From assembly GCA_004553495.1 (NCBI GenBank), contig SFLE01000037.1, positions 1 through 9,969 of the forward strand: a stretch of 9,969 bases of DNA, read 5' to 3'. The position numbers and the translations under genes are program-made. The notes beneath the pieces are model-generated. The model made no database searches, had not been told where the DNA came from, and saw only the letters and a program-made list of their open reading frames with translations. Below are positions 1 through 6,658 of the stretch, piece by piece; the first letter of the stretch is position 1; the number at the start of each line of letters is the position of its first letter. This DNA comes from Clostridiales bacterium. Lineage in GTDB: Bacteria > Bacillota > Clostridia > Oscillospirales > Oscillospiraceae.

Positions 1-25
1 CCGGATATCCGGCATGGACATATAA
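1..25 (+). CDS. possible 3' tail of an upstream gene
   Basis: A frame read from base 2 stays open to a TAA at 23-25, seven bases before the ribosome binding site of the first DUF3237 gene. This spacing fits the tight packing of the genes that follow, so it may be the last codons of an upstream operon member. Only seven codons are visible and nothing in them can be recognised. The frame of the next gene is also open to the left edge, so this remains a weak call. Confidence 0.2.
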
Positions 26-45
26 AAAGAAAGGAGCAAAACCTT

Positions 46-534
46 ATGAGAGATCTCATTCCATATGAGCTGGAGTATCTTTTCTCCTATGCGGCGGATT
101 GCGACCCCAACTTTGAAGTCTATGACCCGTCAGTATTCGGCGGGTTCCGCCTGACCGGATATATAGTCGGCGGCTGGGTCAAGGGTGCTAAGATAAACGG
201 TAAGCTCAAGCCGTTTGGCGGCGACTGGTGTCACGGCACACCCAACGGCACTCAGAATGTAAATGTCCGCGCAACCATCGAAACCGATGACGGCGCAAAG
301 ATATACATGCCTTATCAGGGCCGAAACGACATCGGCGGCTACGAGGATGTTCTGAAATATAAGAAGTTCATTTTCCCCGAGCAGGTGCGCAATGCTATCC
401 ATTATCAGCTCGAGACCGACGATCCGCGCTATGAATGGCTCAACCACACCTTCTGCATCGGCTTCGGAGTCGCTAAATTCTCCGACCCCGTTGTAGTCCG
501 TTACGATGTGTACGCCGTACGCATCAAGAAGTGA
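46..534 (+). CDS. DUF3237 (UPF0311) family protein, copy 1
   Basis: This 162-residue protein has the layout of the DUF3237/UPF0311 family, small single-domain proteins of unknown function. Visible family marks are the glycine-rich GYIVGGWVKG segment (39-47 region), GGDW at 58-61, TDDGAKIYMPYQGR at 80-93, and an ETDDPRYEWLN segment at 123-133, with beta-strand-like stretches in between. There is no signal peptide or membrane segment, so it is probably cytoplasmic. The ATG at 46 is chosen because an AAAGGAG site lies about 9 bases before it, although the frame is open further left. A second, divergent DUF3237 gene follows after 16 bases and two SDR genes after that, so a shared pathway is likely. 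DUF3237 genes are known to occur near oxidoreductase genes, but the reaction, if any, is not established here. Confidence 0.85.
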   Translation: MRDLIPYELEYLFSYAADCDPNFEVYDPSVFGGFRLTGYIVGGWVKGAKINGKLKPFGGDWCHGTPNGTQNVNVRATIETDDGAKIYMPYQGRNDIGGYEDVLKYKKFIFPEQVRNAIHYQLETDDPRYEWLNHTFCIGFGVAKFSDPVVVRYDVYAVRIKK

Positions 535-550
535 GAAAGGAGAAGGAACA

Positions 551-1036
551 ATGTCAAACGATTTGAACAAGACCCGTATAGACCATCTTTTTTCCACGGA
601 TATAGAGCTTGACGGATGGGGCTTTTACCCTTCGGTCGGCGGCGGTGTGCGCGTGAACGCAACACCCAGGGGCGGCGAGGTGTTCACTCAAAGCGAGGTT
701 ATCGGCCATGTCGTGCCCGGCGGCGAGGTCACTCAGCTTCTGCGCTATAACGGCGTTTTCGAGCTCGACGGCCGCATAACAATAAAGCTCAACGACGGAA
801 ATCTCGTCTATGTGCCTTATACCGGCAGAGCCGATTTCTGCACTGTAGACGAGATCAAGGAATTCGCCGCAGGCAATATCAGCAGGGGAGTGGATATCTG
901 TTTTGCAAGCCCTATCGAGTCTACCGACCCCAGGCTCGACAAGATGTTCACCTTTGCTGTCGGCCGTCTGGACGATGCAAAGCAGCCGAGGAAGCTCATG
1001 CTCGATATATATGAGTACGAGTGCCTTCCTCTGTGA
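551..1036 (+). CDS. DUF3237 (UPF0311) family protein, copy 2
   Basis: This 161-residue protein is a divergent paralogue of the preceding gene. Shared marks are a NDGNLVYVPYTGRAD segment at 81-95, matching the DDGAKIYMPYQGR segment of copy 1, and an ESTDPRLDKM segment at 123-132 in place of ETDDPRYEWL. The GGDW of copy 1 is replaced by GGEV at about 57-60. The loss of this conserved acidic-aromatic pair hints that the two copies are not interchangeable; they could form a heteromer or act on different ligands (inference). The start at 551 is preferred over an in-frame ATG at 506 because AAGGAG at 537-542 sits 8 bases before it, and 506 lies inside the upstream gene. No membrane segment or signal peptide is seen. 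Function unknown. Confidence 0.8.
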   Translation: MSNDLNKTRIDHLFSTDIELDGWGFYPSVGGGVRVNATPRGGEVFTQSEVIGHVVPGGEVTQLLRYNGVFELDGRITIKLNDGNLVYVPYTGRADFCTVDEIKEFAAGNISRGVDICFASPIESTDPRLDKMFTFAVGRLDDAKQPRKLMLDIYEYECLPL

Positions 1037-1055
1037 TATGTAAAGGAGAATACAA

Positions 1056-1814
1056 ATGATGTTTGATCTTCACGGCAGAGTTGCCGTAGTAACGGGAGCA
1101 TCCAGCGGTCTCGGCAGGCAGTTTGCGCTTGCCCTGGCAGGGCAGGGAGCGGACATCGTTCTTCTCGCGCGCCGCATGGAAAAGCTCGAAGCCGTCGCAC
1201 AGGAAGTCAGGGCAAAGGGCGTTAAATGTCTGCCTGTAAAGTGCGATGTCTGTGAGCTTGACGATATTAAGGCAGCGGTCAAGGCGACCATAGACGAGTT
1301 CGGCAAGGTCGATATCCTTGTCAATAACGCCGGCGGCGGCCCGTTCTATCCCATAACAGAAACTCCGGATGATTTCTGGCAGCACGGACTTGATCTTGAG
1401 CTTACCGGTGTATTCCGCTGCATCCGCGAGTTCGGAAAAGAAATGATAAAAGCCGGTTACGGCCGAATCATAAACAACGCGTCTCTGTTCGGCCGCATCG
1501 GCACGGGAGAGATAGCCATCTCCAACTACTGCGCGGTCAAGGGCGGCGTTGTGAACCTCACGCGCGAGGTGGCCTGTGAGCTGTGCAAGCACGGTATAAC
1601 CTGCAACTGCGTATGCCCCGGCTTCTTTCCTTCCGAGTCGAACAGCCCCGAGGCCATGGAGATGCTCGGTCCGTGGATAAATTCCCGCGTGCCCATGGGC
1701 AGAGCCGGTGTCGACGGTGAACTTGACAGCACAATAATTTATCTTGCAGCCGACGAATCGTCCTATGTAAACGGTGCTATAGTATCCTGCGACGGCGGAT
1801 GGACCTGCTGCTGA
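1056..1814 (+). CDS. short-chain dehydrogenase/reductase (SDR), cysteine-rich
   Basis: A 252-residue classical SDR, the usual length for the family, expected to be a cytoplasmic NAD(P)H-dependent oxidoreductase of a hydroxyl/keto group. Seen in order: the Rossmann glycine motif TGASSGLG at 13-20, ARR at 38-40 (basic residues that usually favour NADP(H)), NNAG at 90-93, the active-site Ser at 143, Tyr158-x3-Lys162, PG at 188-189, and the C-terminal DGGW. Two oddities: the position that normally holds the fourth catalytic residue (Asn in an NLTG-like motif) reads E115-L-T-G, and the protein has 13 cysteines, including a C-terminal Cys-Cys and a cluster at 174-187. The start has two ATGs in tandem (1056 and 1059) behind AAGGAGAA at 1043-1050; the first is used. 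It follows the DUF3237 pair by 19 bases. Substrate not determinable. Confidence 0.93.
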   Translation: MMFDLHGRVAVVTGASSGLGRQFALALAGQGADIVLLARRMEKLEAVAQEVRAKGVKCLPVKCDVCELDDIKAAVKATIDEFGKVDILVNNAGGGPFYPITETPDDFWQHGLDLELTGVFRCIREFGKEMIKAGYGRIINNASLFGRIGTGEIAISNYCAVKGGVVNLTREVACELCKHGITCNCVCPGFFPSESNSPEAMEMLGPWINSRVPMGRAGVDGELDSTIIYLAADESSYVNGAIVSCDGGWTCC

Positions 1815-1859
1815 GAAATAATAAGCAACATAAACGTTATTGAATAGAAAGGAACAACT

Positions 1860-2657
1860 ATGGATCTCAAACTTAAAGATAAAGTCGTTCTTATTAACGG
1901 CGCGACCGGCGGCATAGGCAGAGCGGTATGCTTTGCACTCAAGGCCGAAGGCGCAAAGATCGCGCTTTCAGGACGCGATGCGAAAAAAGTCAAGCAGCTC
2001 GCAGAGGAGCTGGATCTCGGTCCCGACAGACTGTGGACAAACGTTGCCGACGTAACGAATGAAGCGCAGGTCAAGGCGTTTGTCGACGGTGCGGTAGCGC
2101 ACTTCGGCCATATCGACTCCGTTTTACCGAACGCGGGCTATGAAGGCAAGTGGGAGTTCAACAATCAGATGAGCAAGGAGAACTTCGACAAGGTTTTCGC
2201 CATCAACGTTCTCGGCGTTATGTACATGCTCAAGTACGGCGGCGATGTTCTTGCGCAGCAGGGACACGGCTCGATCGTTATCACCTCATCCATCGGAGGT
2301 GTTGTCGGCAGTCCCGGAATGGCTATTTACTGCGCATCAAAGCACGCGGTTCAGGGACTTATGAAGTCTGCGGCAAGAGAACTCGGCCCCAAGGGCGTCA
2401 ATGTCAACAGCGTTAACCCTGATGGCGTTGACACCGGAATGCTTGCACGCATCGGCGAAAACGCACTCGGCGACGGAATGAGTGCAGCGGAAAGATATGC
2501 GGCCCTCGTTTCCGGCACATATGATAAGCGCGCCGCAACTCCGGAAGAGGTCGCATACCTCATCCTTTACTACGCATCTCCCTGGGCATCCCACATATTC
2601 GGCACCAAGACTGTTATCGACGGCGCAAACGGCGACGGCGAGACGGTAAGACCGTAA
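1860..2657 (+). CDS. short-chain dehydrogenase/reductase (SDR), second copy
   Basis: A 265-residue classical SDR, only distantly similar to the preceding one. Seen: the glycine motif in the form NGATGGIG at 13-20 (Asn instead of the usual Thr), Arg39 after the second strand, PNAG at 90-93 instead of NNAG, Asn116 in the AINVLG motif, Ser143/Ser144, Tyr157-x3-Lys161, and NPDGVDTGM at 186-194 where PG-x3-T is usual. The full Asn-Ser-Tyr-Lys tetrad is therefore present, unlike in its neighbour. Expected activity is reversible NAD(P)H-dependent oxidation of an alcohol; substrate unknown. The start is supported by AAAGGA at 1848-1853. The 45-base gap before it holds no clear promoter or terminator, so it is probably the last gene of the same transcript. 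Confidence 0.93.
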   Translation: MDLKLKDKVVLINGATGGIGRAVCFALKAEGAKIALSGRDAKKVKQLAEELDLGPDRLWTNVADVTNEAQVKAFVDGAVAHFGHIDSVLPNAGYEGKWEFNNQMSKENFDKVFAINVLGVMYMLKYGGDVLAQQGHGSIVITSSIGGVVGSPGMAIYCASKHAVQGLMKSAARELGPKGVNVNSVNPDGVDTGMLARIGENALGDGMSAAERYAALVSGTYDKRAATPEEVAYLILYYASPWASHIFGTKTVIDGANGDGETVRP

Positions 2658-2846
2658 TAAACCAACTTTCGGGCCGACCGCAAATTTTTCTTCCCCTTCC
2701 TTGCCATATCGGTCGGTGCGTCCGCAGCTTCCTTATGTCCTCCCCCTATACTGTTTTAATAAAGCGACAGCTTCCCATTGCAGTCGGCTCATTATAATAA
2801 ATGACGCTTGTTTCCATTGGGCGCATACGAACGATAATTATTTTAC
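2658..2846 (+). other. intergenic stretch, no gene seen
   Basis: No convincing reading frame lies here. It contains a pyrimidine-rich run at about 2686-2702 flanked by the inverted repeat CCGACCG (2674-2680) / CGGTCGG (2710-2716). The 29-base loop is long for an intrinsic terminator and no U-run follows the right arm. The stretch probably belongs to the 3' untranslated part of the SDR transcript, which runs to the hairpin at 2847. Confidence 0.5.
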
Positions 2847-2881
2847 AACATGACCGCTCATTTTTGAGCGGCCATGTTTTT
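2847..2881 (+). terminator. intrinsic terminator of the DUF3237-SDR operon
   Basis: A hairpin with arms CATGACCGCTCA (2849-2860) and TGAGCGGCCATG (2865-2876) has one A-C mismatch and a TTTT loop. It is extended by two A-T pairs and followed by a run of five T. This is a standard Rho-independent terminator shape. It separates the first operon from the promoter of the first dehydratase module. Confidence 0.85.
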
Positions 2882-2922
2882 ATATAAATGTTTTACATGA
2901 GTTACATAAACTGTTGTTAATA

Positions 2923-3007
2923 TGCACAAAAATAAAGAGCGATAGTGTACAATATGTCGAAAATGTACAAATAAATTGAAGTTTTGTGTTGCGAGTGATA
3001 ATATAAT
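2923..3007 (+). promoter_or_regulatory. promoter and putative operator triad of dehydratase module 1
   Basis: A -35-like TTGAAG (2976-2981) is followed by a 17-base spacer ending in TG, which makes an extended -10, and by TAATAT (2999-3004); an alternative TATAAT lies at 2002 bases' remove from no other -35, at 3002-3007. Upstream are three similar hexamers: TGCACA (2923-2928), TGTACA (2946-2951) and TGTACA (2964-2969), with gaps of 17 and 12 bases; the last ends 6 bases before the -35. The two TGTACA boxes with their 12-base spacer form a perfect inverted repeat at the arms. The same elements at the same spacings occur before module 2, which is the main evidence that they are functional. A transcription start near 3011 would give a leader of about 52 bases. 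The regulator is unknown and not in the window. Confidence 0.75.
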
Positions 3008-3015
3008 AACATATG

Positions 3016-3042
3016 GACTGCGAGGGAAGCTTTGACGCAGTC
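3016..3042 (+). promoter_or_regulatory. hairpin in the 5' leader of module 1
   Basis: GACTGCG (3016-3022) and CGCAGTC (3036-3042) form a perfect seven-pair stem with a 13-base loop, starting a few bases after the predicted transcription start. It ends before the GGGGGA ribosome binding site at 3052-3057, so it may stabilise the 5' end of the mRNA rather than block translation. Module 2 lacks an equally strong counterpart. Its role is inference. Confidence 0.4.
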
Positions 3043-3062
3043 AAACGAAACGGGGGAACACA

Positions 3063-4259
3063 ATGAGAGACCTGAAGCATCTTATCTATTTTGAAGGCCT
3101 CCTACAGGAGGCAAACAACGCGCTTGTTAAGCAGGCGTGCTCCGAGGGCAAGCTTGCGCTTGCCTATAACTGCTCTTACATACCCGAGCCGCTGCTCGAT
3201 GTTGAGGGCTGCTTCGGAGTAAGACTGCGCGCACCGGGCTGCACGAACCCGGATCTTGCGACCTATTATATGACAAACCGCTCCTGCCCTTATTCCAAGA
3301 GCATACTCGAGCGTGCGTTTGAAGGCGGATACAATTTTATCTCCGCCCTGATAGGTCAGGAATGCTGCACCACAATGAACCGCATGGAGCAGTATTTTGA
3401 GTACTGCAAGCTCATTCCCAACGAAAAATTCTTTACCGCGTGCATTGACATGCCGATAAAGAAGGGCGACTGGTACGCCGGATATTTCCGCCGCCAGATC
3501 GAAAAGAAGATCATAACGCCCATGCAGAAAACCTATGGCGTCGACTATTCCGACGAAAAGCTCATGGACGCTATCGAGCGCCATAACGAGATCTGCCGCC
3601 TCATAACCGAGATCGGCAGCTACCGCAAGCTCGATAACCCGACCATCACCGGCTACGAGTTCCACATCATCCAGCTCGTAACGCTCGTATGCCCGAAGTA
3701 CCTCATCGTCGATAAGCTGCGCGAGACGGCTGAGGAGCTCAAGACCCGCGAACCGGACGAGAAGCCCGACTACAGAGCAAAGGTCATGCTCGTAGGCTCC
3801 GAGATCGACGATCCGGAGTTTACAAAGCTTGTCGAGATGTGCGGTGCGCGCGTCGTAGCCGACCGCTACTGCTTCGGCTCGCTGCCCGGCAGGGAGGAGA
3901 TAGTCGTCGATCCCGGACAGCATCCGCTGGACGCGCTGGCAGAGCACTATATGAAGATAAACGAGTGCCCCCGCGCCATGGGGTCGGAGAATATCATCGC
4001 CCGCAAGCAGTATCTTTACGATATCGCAAAGGAGTACAAGGCCGACGGCATAATCCTTCAGAACATGAAGTTCTGCGAATACTGGGGCTATGAGCGCGCC
4101 ATCGCCGCAAAGTGGCTGGCCGAGGGTCTGAACGTTCCGTCGGCGATACCGACCTGCCAGATCGAGCGCGACTACGCCAACGCAGCGACCGGTCAGCTCC
4201 GCACGAGATTCCAGGCGTTCGTCGAATCGCTTGAGATCAAGAAGCTTCAGGCTAATTGA
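3063..4259 (+). CDS. 2-hydroxyacyl-CoA dehydratase/BCR-family subunit, short type, module 1
   Basis: A 398-residue protein of the 2-hydroxyacyl-CoA dehydratase/benzoyl-CoA reductase superfamily (HgdA/HgdB, FldB/FldC, BcrB/BcrC). In studied members two such subunits carry iron-sulfur clusters and, after one-electron ATP-driven activation, remove a hydroxyl from an acyl-CoA or reduce an aromatic acyl-CoA. Likely cluster ligands by position are Cys75 (in TNRSCPYS), Cys101 or Cys102, and Cys338 (in DGIILQNMKFCEYW). The family's late signature is clear: VGSEIDD at 244-250, DRYCFGSLPGR at 267-277, then GQLRTRFQAFVES at 377-389. No membrane segment. The start follows GGGGGA at 3052-3057. The long-type subunit gene starts 14 bases downstream, and its ribosome binding site overlaps this stop codon, so the two are probably coupled and form a heterodimer. 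The activator protein is not nearby. Substrate unknown. Confidence 0.92.
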   Translation: MRDLKHLIYFEGLLQEANNALVKQACSEGKLALAYNCSYIPEPLLDVEGCFGVRLRAPGCTNPDLATYYMTNRSCPYSKSILERAFEGGYNFISALIGQECCTTMNRMEQYFEYCKLIPNEKFFTACIDMPIKKGDWYAGYFRRQIEKKIITPMQKTYGVDYSDEKLMDAIERHNEICRLITEIGSYRKLDNPTITGYEFHIIQLVTLVCPKYLIVDKLRETAEELKTREPDEKPDYRAKVMLVGSEIDDPEFTKLVEMCGARVVADRYCFGSLPGREEIVVDPGQHPLDALAEHYMKINECPRAMGSENIIARKQYLYDIAKEYKADGIILQNMKFCEYWGYERAIAAKWLAEGLNVPSAIPTCQIERDYANAATGQLRTRFQAFVESLEIKKLQAN

Positions 4260-4273
4260 GGAGGGGAACAGCA

Positions 4274-5884
4274 ATGTGGAAAAGAAAAATAAGCATCAAA
4301 GAGCAGTACGGCACCCTTGAGCACTTCCTCAAAGGCGACGAGCCCTGCCATTACATAGGTCAGAGATACATCGAAGGCACGAACTTCTATGCCCGCCGTG
4401 AGTGGCGCGGCGTAAAGGACACGGCGTTTGCGTTCTATAAATGGCTGTGCACATGGGTCAAGATGGCGATATTCGTCATGCACGACCCCATACGCATCGC
4501 AAAGGCGTTCTGGAAATACCGCTGGCTGTCGGCATATCTTGCCGCTCCCATGATGGTCGATAAGTGGATCGAGGGCGACCGTGGCGAGGCGCTCAGAGCG
4601 GACCTGTATGCGCTCGACTGCATGATCTCCGACTCGACCGACACCCTGTGGAAGAGCCTTCGCGCCGACCGCAAGCTCGGAAAGACCAAATGGTCGGATG
4701 TCACCGTCGCATTTGACTACACACTGCCCAAGCACATAATTTTCGGCTTCCCCGGACATTATGCGATAAATATGCAGCAGCACGCGGCGTTCATGCTGCC
4801 GCTCATGCGCAAGCAGCTGGGCTGCTACTATGTCGACCAGGCCGTCGCCTGCGGCATTCCGGGCGATATGTGCACGCTGCCTCTTGTCGAGGTCGGCGTC
4901 GCCGTCGAAAACGAGTACCCCGATATCGGCAACTGCTGGCTGACGACGAATAACCCCTGCGACGCGAACATGATGGACAACACCGCGATGTGGCGCGCCC
5001 TGTCGAGCGACGGCAGGAAGGCCGTGCACCCGTTCACAACGCCGCTTATGTATGACGATCCCACCACCAAGGAGCTCGGCGTTCACGAGGTCTATTCCGC
5101 TATTGAGTTCCTCGAGCAGCAGTTCGGCGTTCCGTTTAACTGGGATACCTTCATAGAGCACATTGAGGATACCAACGAATTTAACCGCGGCTCACTCAAC
5201 CGCTGGGATATCTACGCAAAGAGCGATAACGGCGCTCTCAACTCAGTCGTCCAGGGTCTGTTCCGCATCTACTTCTATCAGCAGGGTGGCACGAAGTATT
5301 TCAAGAAGGCCAATAAGAAGATAAACAAGGTCTTTGAAAAGTGCGTGCGCAAGAACATCCACCCGTTCCCGCTCGCGCGTCACCGCGCACTGGCGTGGTC
5401 CTGCGGCTCGACCTACTACGCCCACGGCGTGCAGTGGCTGTATAACTGCTGGGGCATTATGACCGTTATAAACATGGACTCGCTCACCGGCCACAACATC
5501 GTTGACACCACCGACCGCGAGACCATGATGAGCGACATTGCCGACTGGCACGCGAGAACTCCCATGCGCACCCACACCGTCGGCGGCAACCGCCACCTCA
5601 TGCAGATGTGGGAGACCGCGGAGAAGTTCAACTGCGACACCATTATCATGTACGACGATATCGGCTGCAAGGGCATGGCCGGCGCTCAGGGTCTGCTCGA
5701 GGAGGAGTTCCACAAGCACCGCGACAGATTCAATATTATCTGGATGCCGCACTCCCTTATGGACTGCCGCATCGTTCCCACGAACGAGGCGCGCAAGACC
5801 GTCAATCAGTATATGCAGAGCGTTATGCATGAAGAGCCCATTGACCCGACCCTCGTCGACTTCGACGATGAGATGGGCTGGTAA
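4274..5884 (+). CDS. 2-hydroxyacyl-CoA dehydratase/BCR-family subunit, long type, module 1
   Basis: A 536-residue protein, longer than the roughly 380-480 residues usual for this family. The extra length lies in an N-terminal extension of about 140 residues, containing REWRGVKDT (42-50), a hydrophobic stretch at about 52-70, and KYRWLSAYLAAP (81-92). The dehydratase-like part follows: IPGDMC with Cys200, NNPCD with Cys229, and CDTIIMYDDIGC with Cys465, the three probable iron-sulfur ligand positions matching the module 2 paralogue. It ends in an EEPIDPT-acidic-Trp tail shared with that paralogue. The start at 4274 is preferred over 4256 because GAGGAGG at 4258-4264 precedes it at normal distance and 4256 lies inside the upstream gene. 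It probably pairs with the 398-residue subunit just upstream. A possible membrane contact through the extension and the miniature membrane protein downstream is inference. Confidence 0.88.
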   Translation: MWKRKISIKEQYGTLEHFLKGDEPCHYIGQRYIEGTNFYARREWRGVKDTAFAFYKWLCTWVKMAIFVMHDPIRIAKAFWKYRWLSAYLAAPMMVDKWIEGDRGEALRADLYALDCMISDSTDTLWKSLRADRKLGKTKWSDVTVAFDYTLPKHIIFGFPGHYAINMQQHAAFMLPLMRKQLGCYYVDQAVACGIPGDMCTLPLVEVGVAVENEYPDIGNCWLTTNNPCDANMMDNTAMWRALSSDGRKAVHPFTTPLMYDDPTTKELGVHEVYSAIEFLEQQFGVPFNWDTFIEHIEDTNEFNRGSLNRWDIYAKSDNGALNSVVQGLFRIYFYQQGGTKYFKKANKKINKVFEKCVRKNIHPFPLARHRALAWSCGSTYYAHGVQWLYNCWGIMTVINMDSLTGHNIVDTTDRETMMSDIADWHARTPMRTHTVGGNRHLMQMWETAEKFNCDTIIMYDDIGCKGMAGAQGLLEEEFHKHRDRFNIIWMPHSLMDCRIVPTNEARKTVNQYMQSVMHEEPIDPTLVDFDDEMGW

Positions 5885-5899
5885 GAAAGGAGAAGCAGC

Positions 5900-6058
5900 A
5901 TGAAGATTCTGGCTAAAATAATGGGCATGGGCAGCCTTACGCTCGCCGCGCTCTTTGCGGTATACTACTTCAATCTCGATATGCGCCTTATGCGCAGCGT
6001 CATCGTGCCCTTCCTCGATAAGCATTATGACAGCGTTAAGCGCGAGCACCTGATCTGA
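5900..6058 (+). CDS. 52-residue single-span membrane protein, module 1
   Basis: A short frame preceded by AAAGGAG (5886-5892) encodes 52 residues: a basic N-terminus, one hydrophobic segment at about 11-26, the motif FNLDM at 24-28, then a polar, charged C-terminal tail. It lies 15 bases after the long dehydratase subunit. It is believed to be real because the same slot after the module 2 long subunit holds a similar protein that aligns without gaps from the motif to the C-terminus (24 residues after FNLDM in both), with Pro37, Tyr43-Asp44 and Arg48 at matching places. No known family is recognised. It could anchor or stabilise the dehydratase complex at the membrane (inference). Confidence 0.8.
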   Translation: MKILAKIMGMGSLTLAALFAVYYFNLDMRLMRSVIVPFLDKHYDSVKREHLI

Positions 6059-6070
6059 GGAGGCGGAACG

Positions 6071-6343
6071 ATGAGCTATACAAATCACAATATCCTACCG
6101 AGAGCCCTCTCCTATGAGGAGAAGGAAAATCGCAAAAAGGGCATATACGACAGCTTTGCAAACTACCTTGTCTATTGCCCGAAGTGCAAGTACGTCGTAA
6201 AAACGAATATGTACATCCAGCGCGCCGAGGCTTATATCGACGAGCTGCATGAGCACAGCACGGTCTGCCCCAAGTGCGGCGATAACGAGTGGACGCTCGG
6301 CTATCCCCTCGGAACGCTCACGGGCTTCGTAAAATTCTCATAA
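6071..6343 (+). CDS. 90-residue four-cysteine zinc-ribbon or rubredoxin-like protein
   Basis: The protein has CPKC at 36-39 and CPKCG at 66-70, with 26 residues between the two pairs, an arrangement that fits a zinc ribbon or a rubredoxin-like iron site. The spacing and the VCPKCGDNEW segment recall rubredoxin's second knuckle, but the first knuckle lacks the usual glycine after the second Cys (Lys instead) and the middle is helix-like and charged. The start follows a GAGGAGG site (6057-6063) that overlaps the stop codon of the miniature membrane protein, so it belongs to module 1. It is the last gene before the terminator, and module 2 has no copy. It could be an electron carrier to the dehydratase or a structural/assembly factor; the sequence does not decide. 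Confidence 0.85.
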   Translation: MSYTNHNILPRALSYEEKENRKKGIYDSFANYLVYCPKCKYVVKTNMYIQRAEAYIDELHEHSTVCPKCGDNEWTLGYPLGTLTGFVKFS

Positions 6344-6358
6344 GTCATAATAAATCCC

Positions 6359-6392
6359 ATCCCCCGATATCATATGATATCGGGGGATTTTT
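6359..6392 (+). terminator. intrinsic terminator of module 1
   Basis: A perfect 30-base palindrome at 6359-6388, ATCCCCCGATATCAT and its exact reverse complement, is followed by a run of T to 6392. The G/C-rich base of the stem next to the T-run is a strong Rho-independent terminator. It begins 15 bases after the stop of the four-cysteine protein. Confidence 0.93.
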
Positions 6393-6512
6393 GCGCCCTC
6401 GCAGGCAATCGCTGTAAAGCTGACGAGAGCCGAAGCGCGAAGTGGAATAAATATAAAACTTCACACAGAACCGATGTGTGCTTAGACAGATAGATTATAA
6501 ATGTAGTAATTA
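6393..6512 (+). other. intergenic stretch, no gene seen
   Basis: No supported reading frame on either strand. The only structure noted is the inverted repeat CACACA (6462-6467) / TGTGTG (6475-6480) with a seven-base spacer, upstream of the module 2 promoter. It could be an additional regulator site, but nothing comparable is seen upstream of module 1. Confidence 0.45.
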
Positions 6513-6594
6513 TGCACAAAAACTTGCGAAATAAATATACATAATAGAGAAAGTGCATAAATATATTGAAATAAAATGTCTGAAATGCTAAAAT
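6513..6594 (+). promoter_or_regulatory. promoter and putative operator triad of dehydratase module 2
   Basis: The -35-like TTGAAA (6566-6571) is followed by a 17-base spacer ending in TGC, an extended -10, and by TAAAAT (6589-6594). Upstream hexamers are TGCACA (6513-6518), TATACA (6536-6541) and TGCATA (6554-6559), with gaps of 17 and 12 bases; the last ends 6 bases before the -35. All four spacings equal those of the module 1 promoter, although most bases in between differ. A start near 6601 would give a leader of about 58 bases. The shared geometry suggests that one regulator controls both modules. Confidence 0.75.
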
Positions 6595-6658
6595 GTTAAC
6601 ATGCAGTATCCCAAGAGGTACGCAACCGGAATAAAACATGAAATGGGGGAGTTTAACA

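Noticed and set aside
2674..2716. CCGACCG / CGGTCGG inverted repeat as the SDR operon terminator or a riboswitch
   Set aside because: The loop is 29 bases and no T-run follows, and no riboswitch core is recognisable. The hairpin at 2847 is a much better terminator.
2770..2798. A TATAAT at 2793-2798 as a second promoter before module 1
   Set aside because: No acceptable -35 element lies 16-18 bases upstream, and the terminator at 2847 would stop the transcript before any gene.
2920..3000. Regularly spaced TGYACA-like hexamers as a small repeat array or CRISPR
   Set aside because: There are only three 6-base boxes with unequal gaps and they precede a promoter at the same positions in both modules, which fits operators and not an array.
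3002..3007. TATAAT as the only -10 element of module 1
   Set aside because: It matches the consensus but lies 20 bases from the -35-like TTGAAG. TAATAT at 2999-3004 has the 17-base spacing and upstream TG that the module 2 promoter also shows, so it is preferred.
3102..4274. A 390-codon open frame on the minus strand opposite the module 1 short subunit
   Set aside because: It mirrors a gene with clear family motifs, starts and ends with it, and its translation has no recognisable domain. Long antisense frames are expected from this codon usage.
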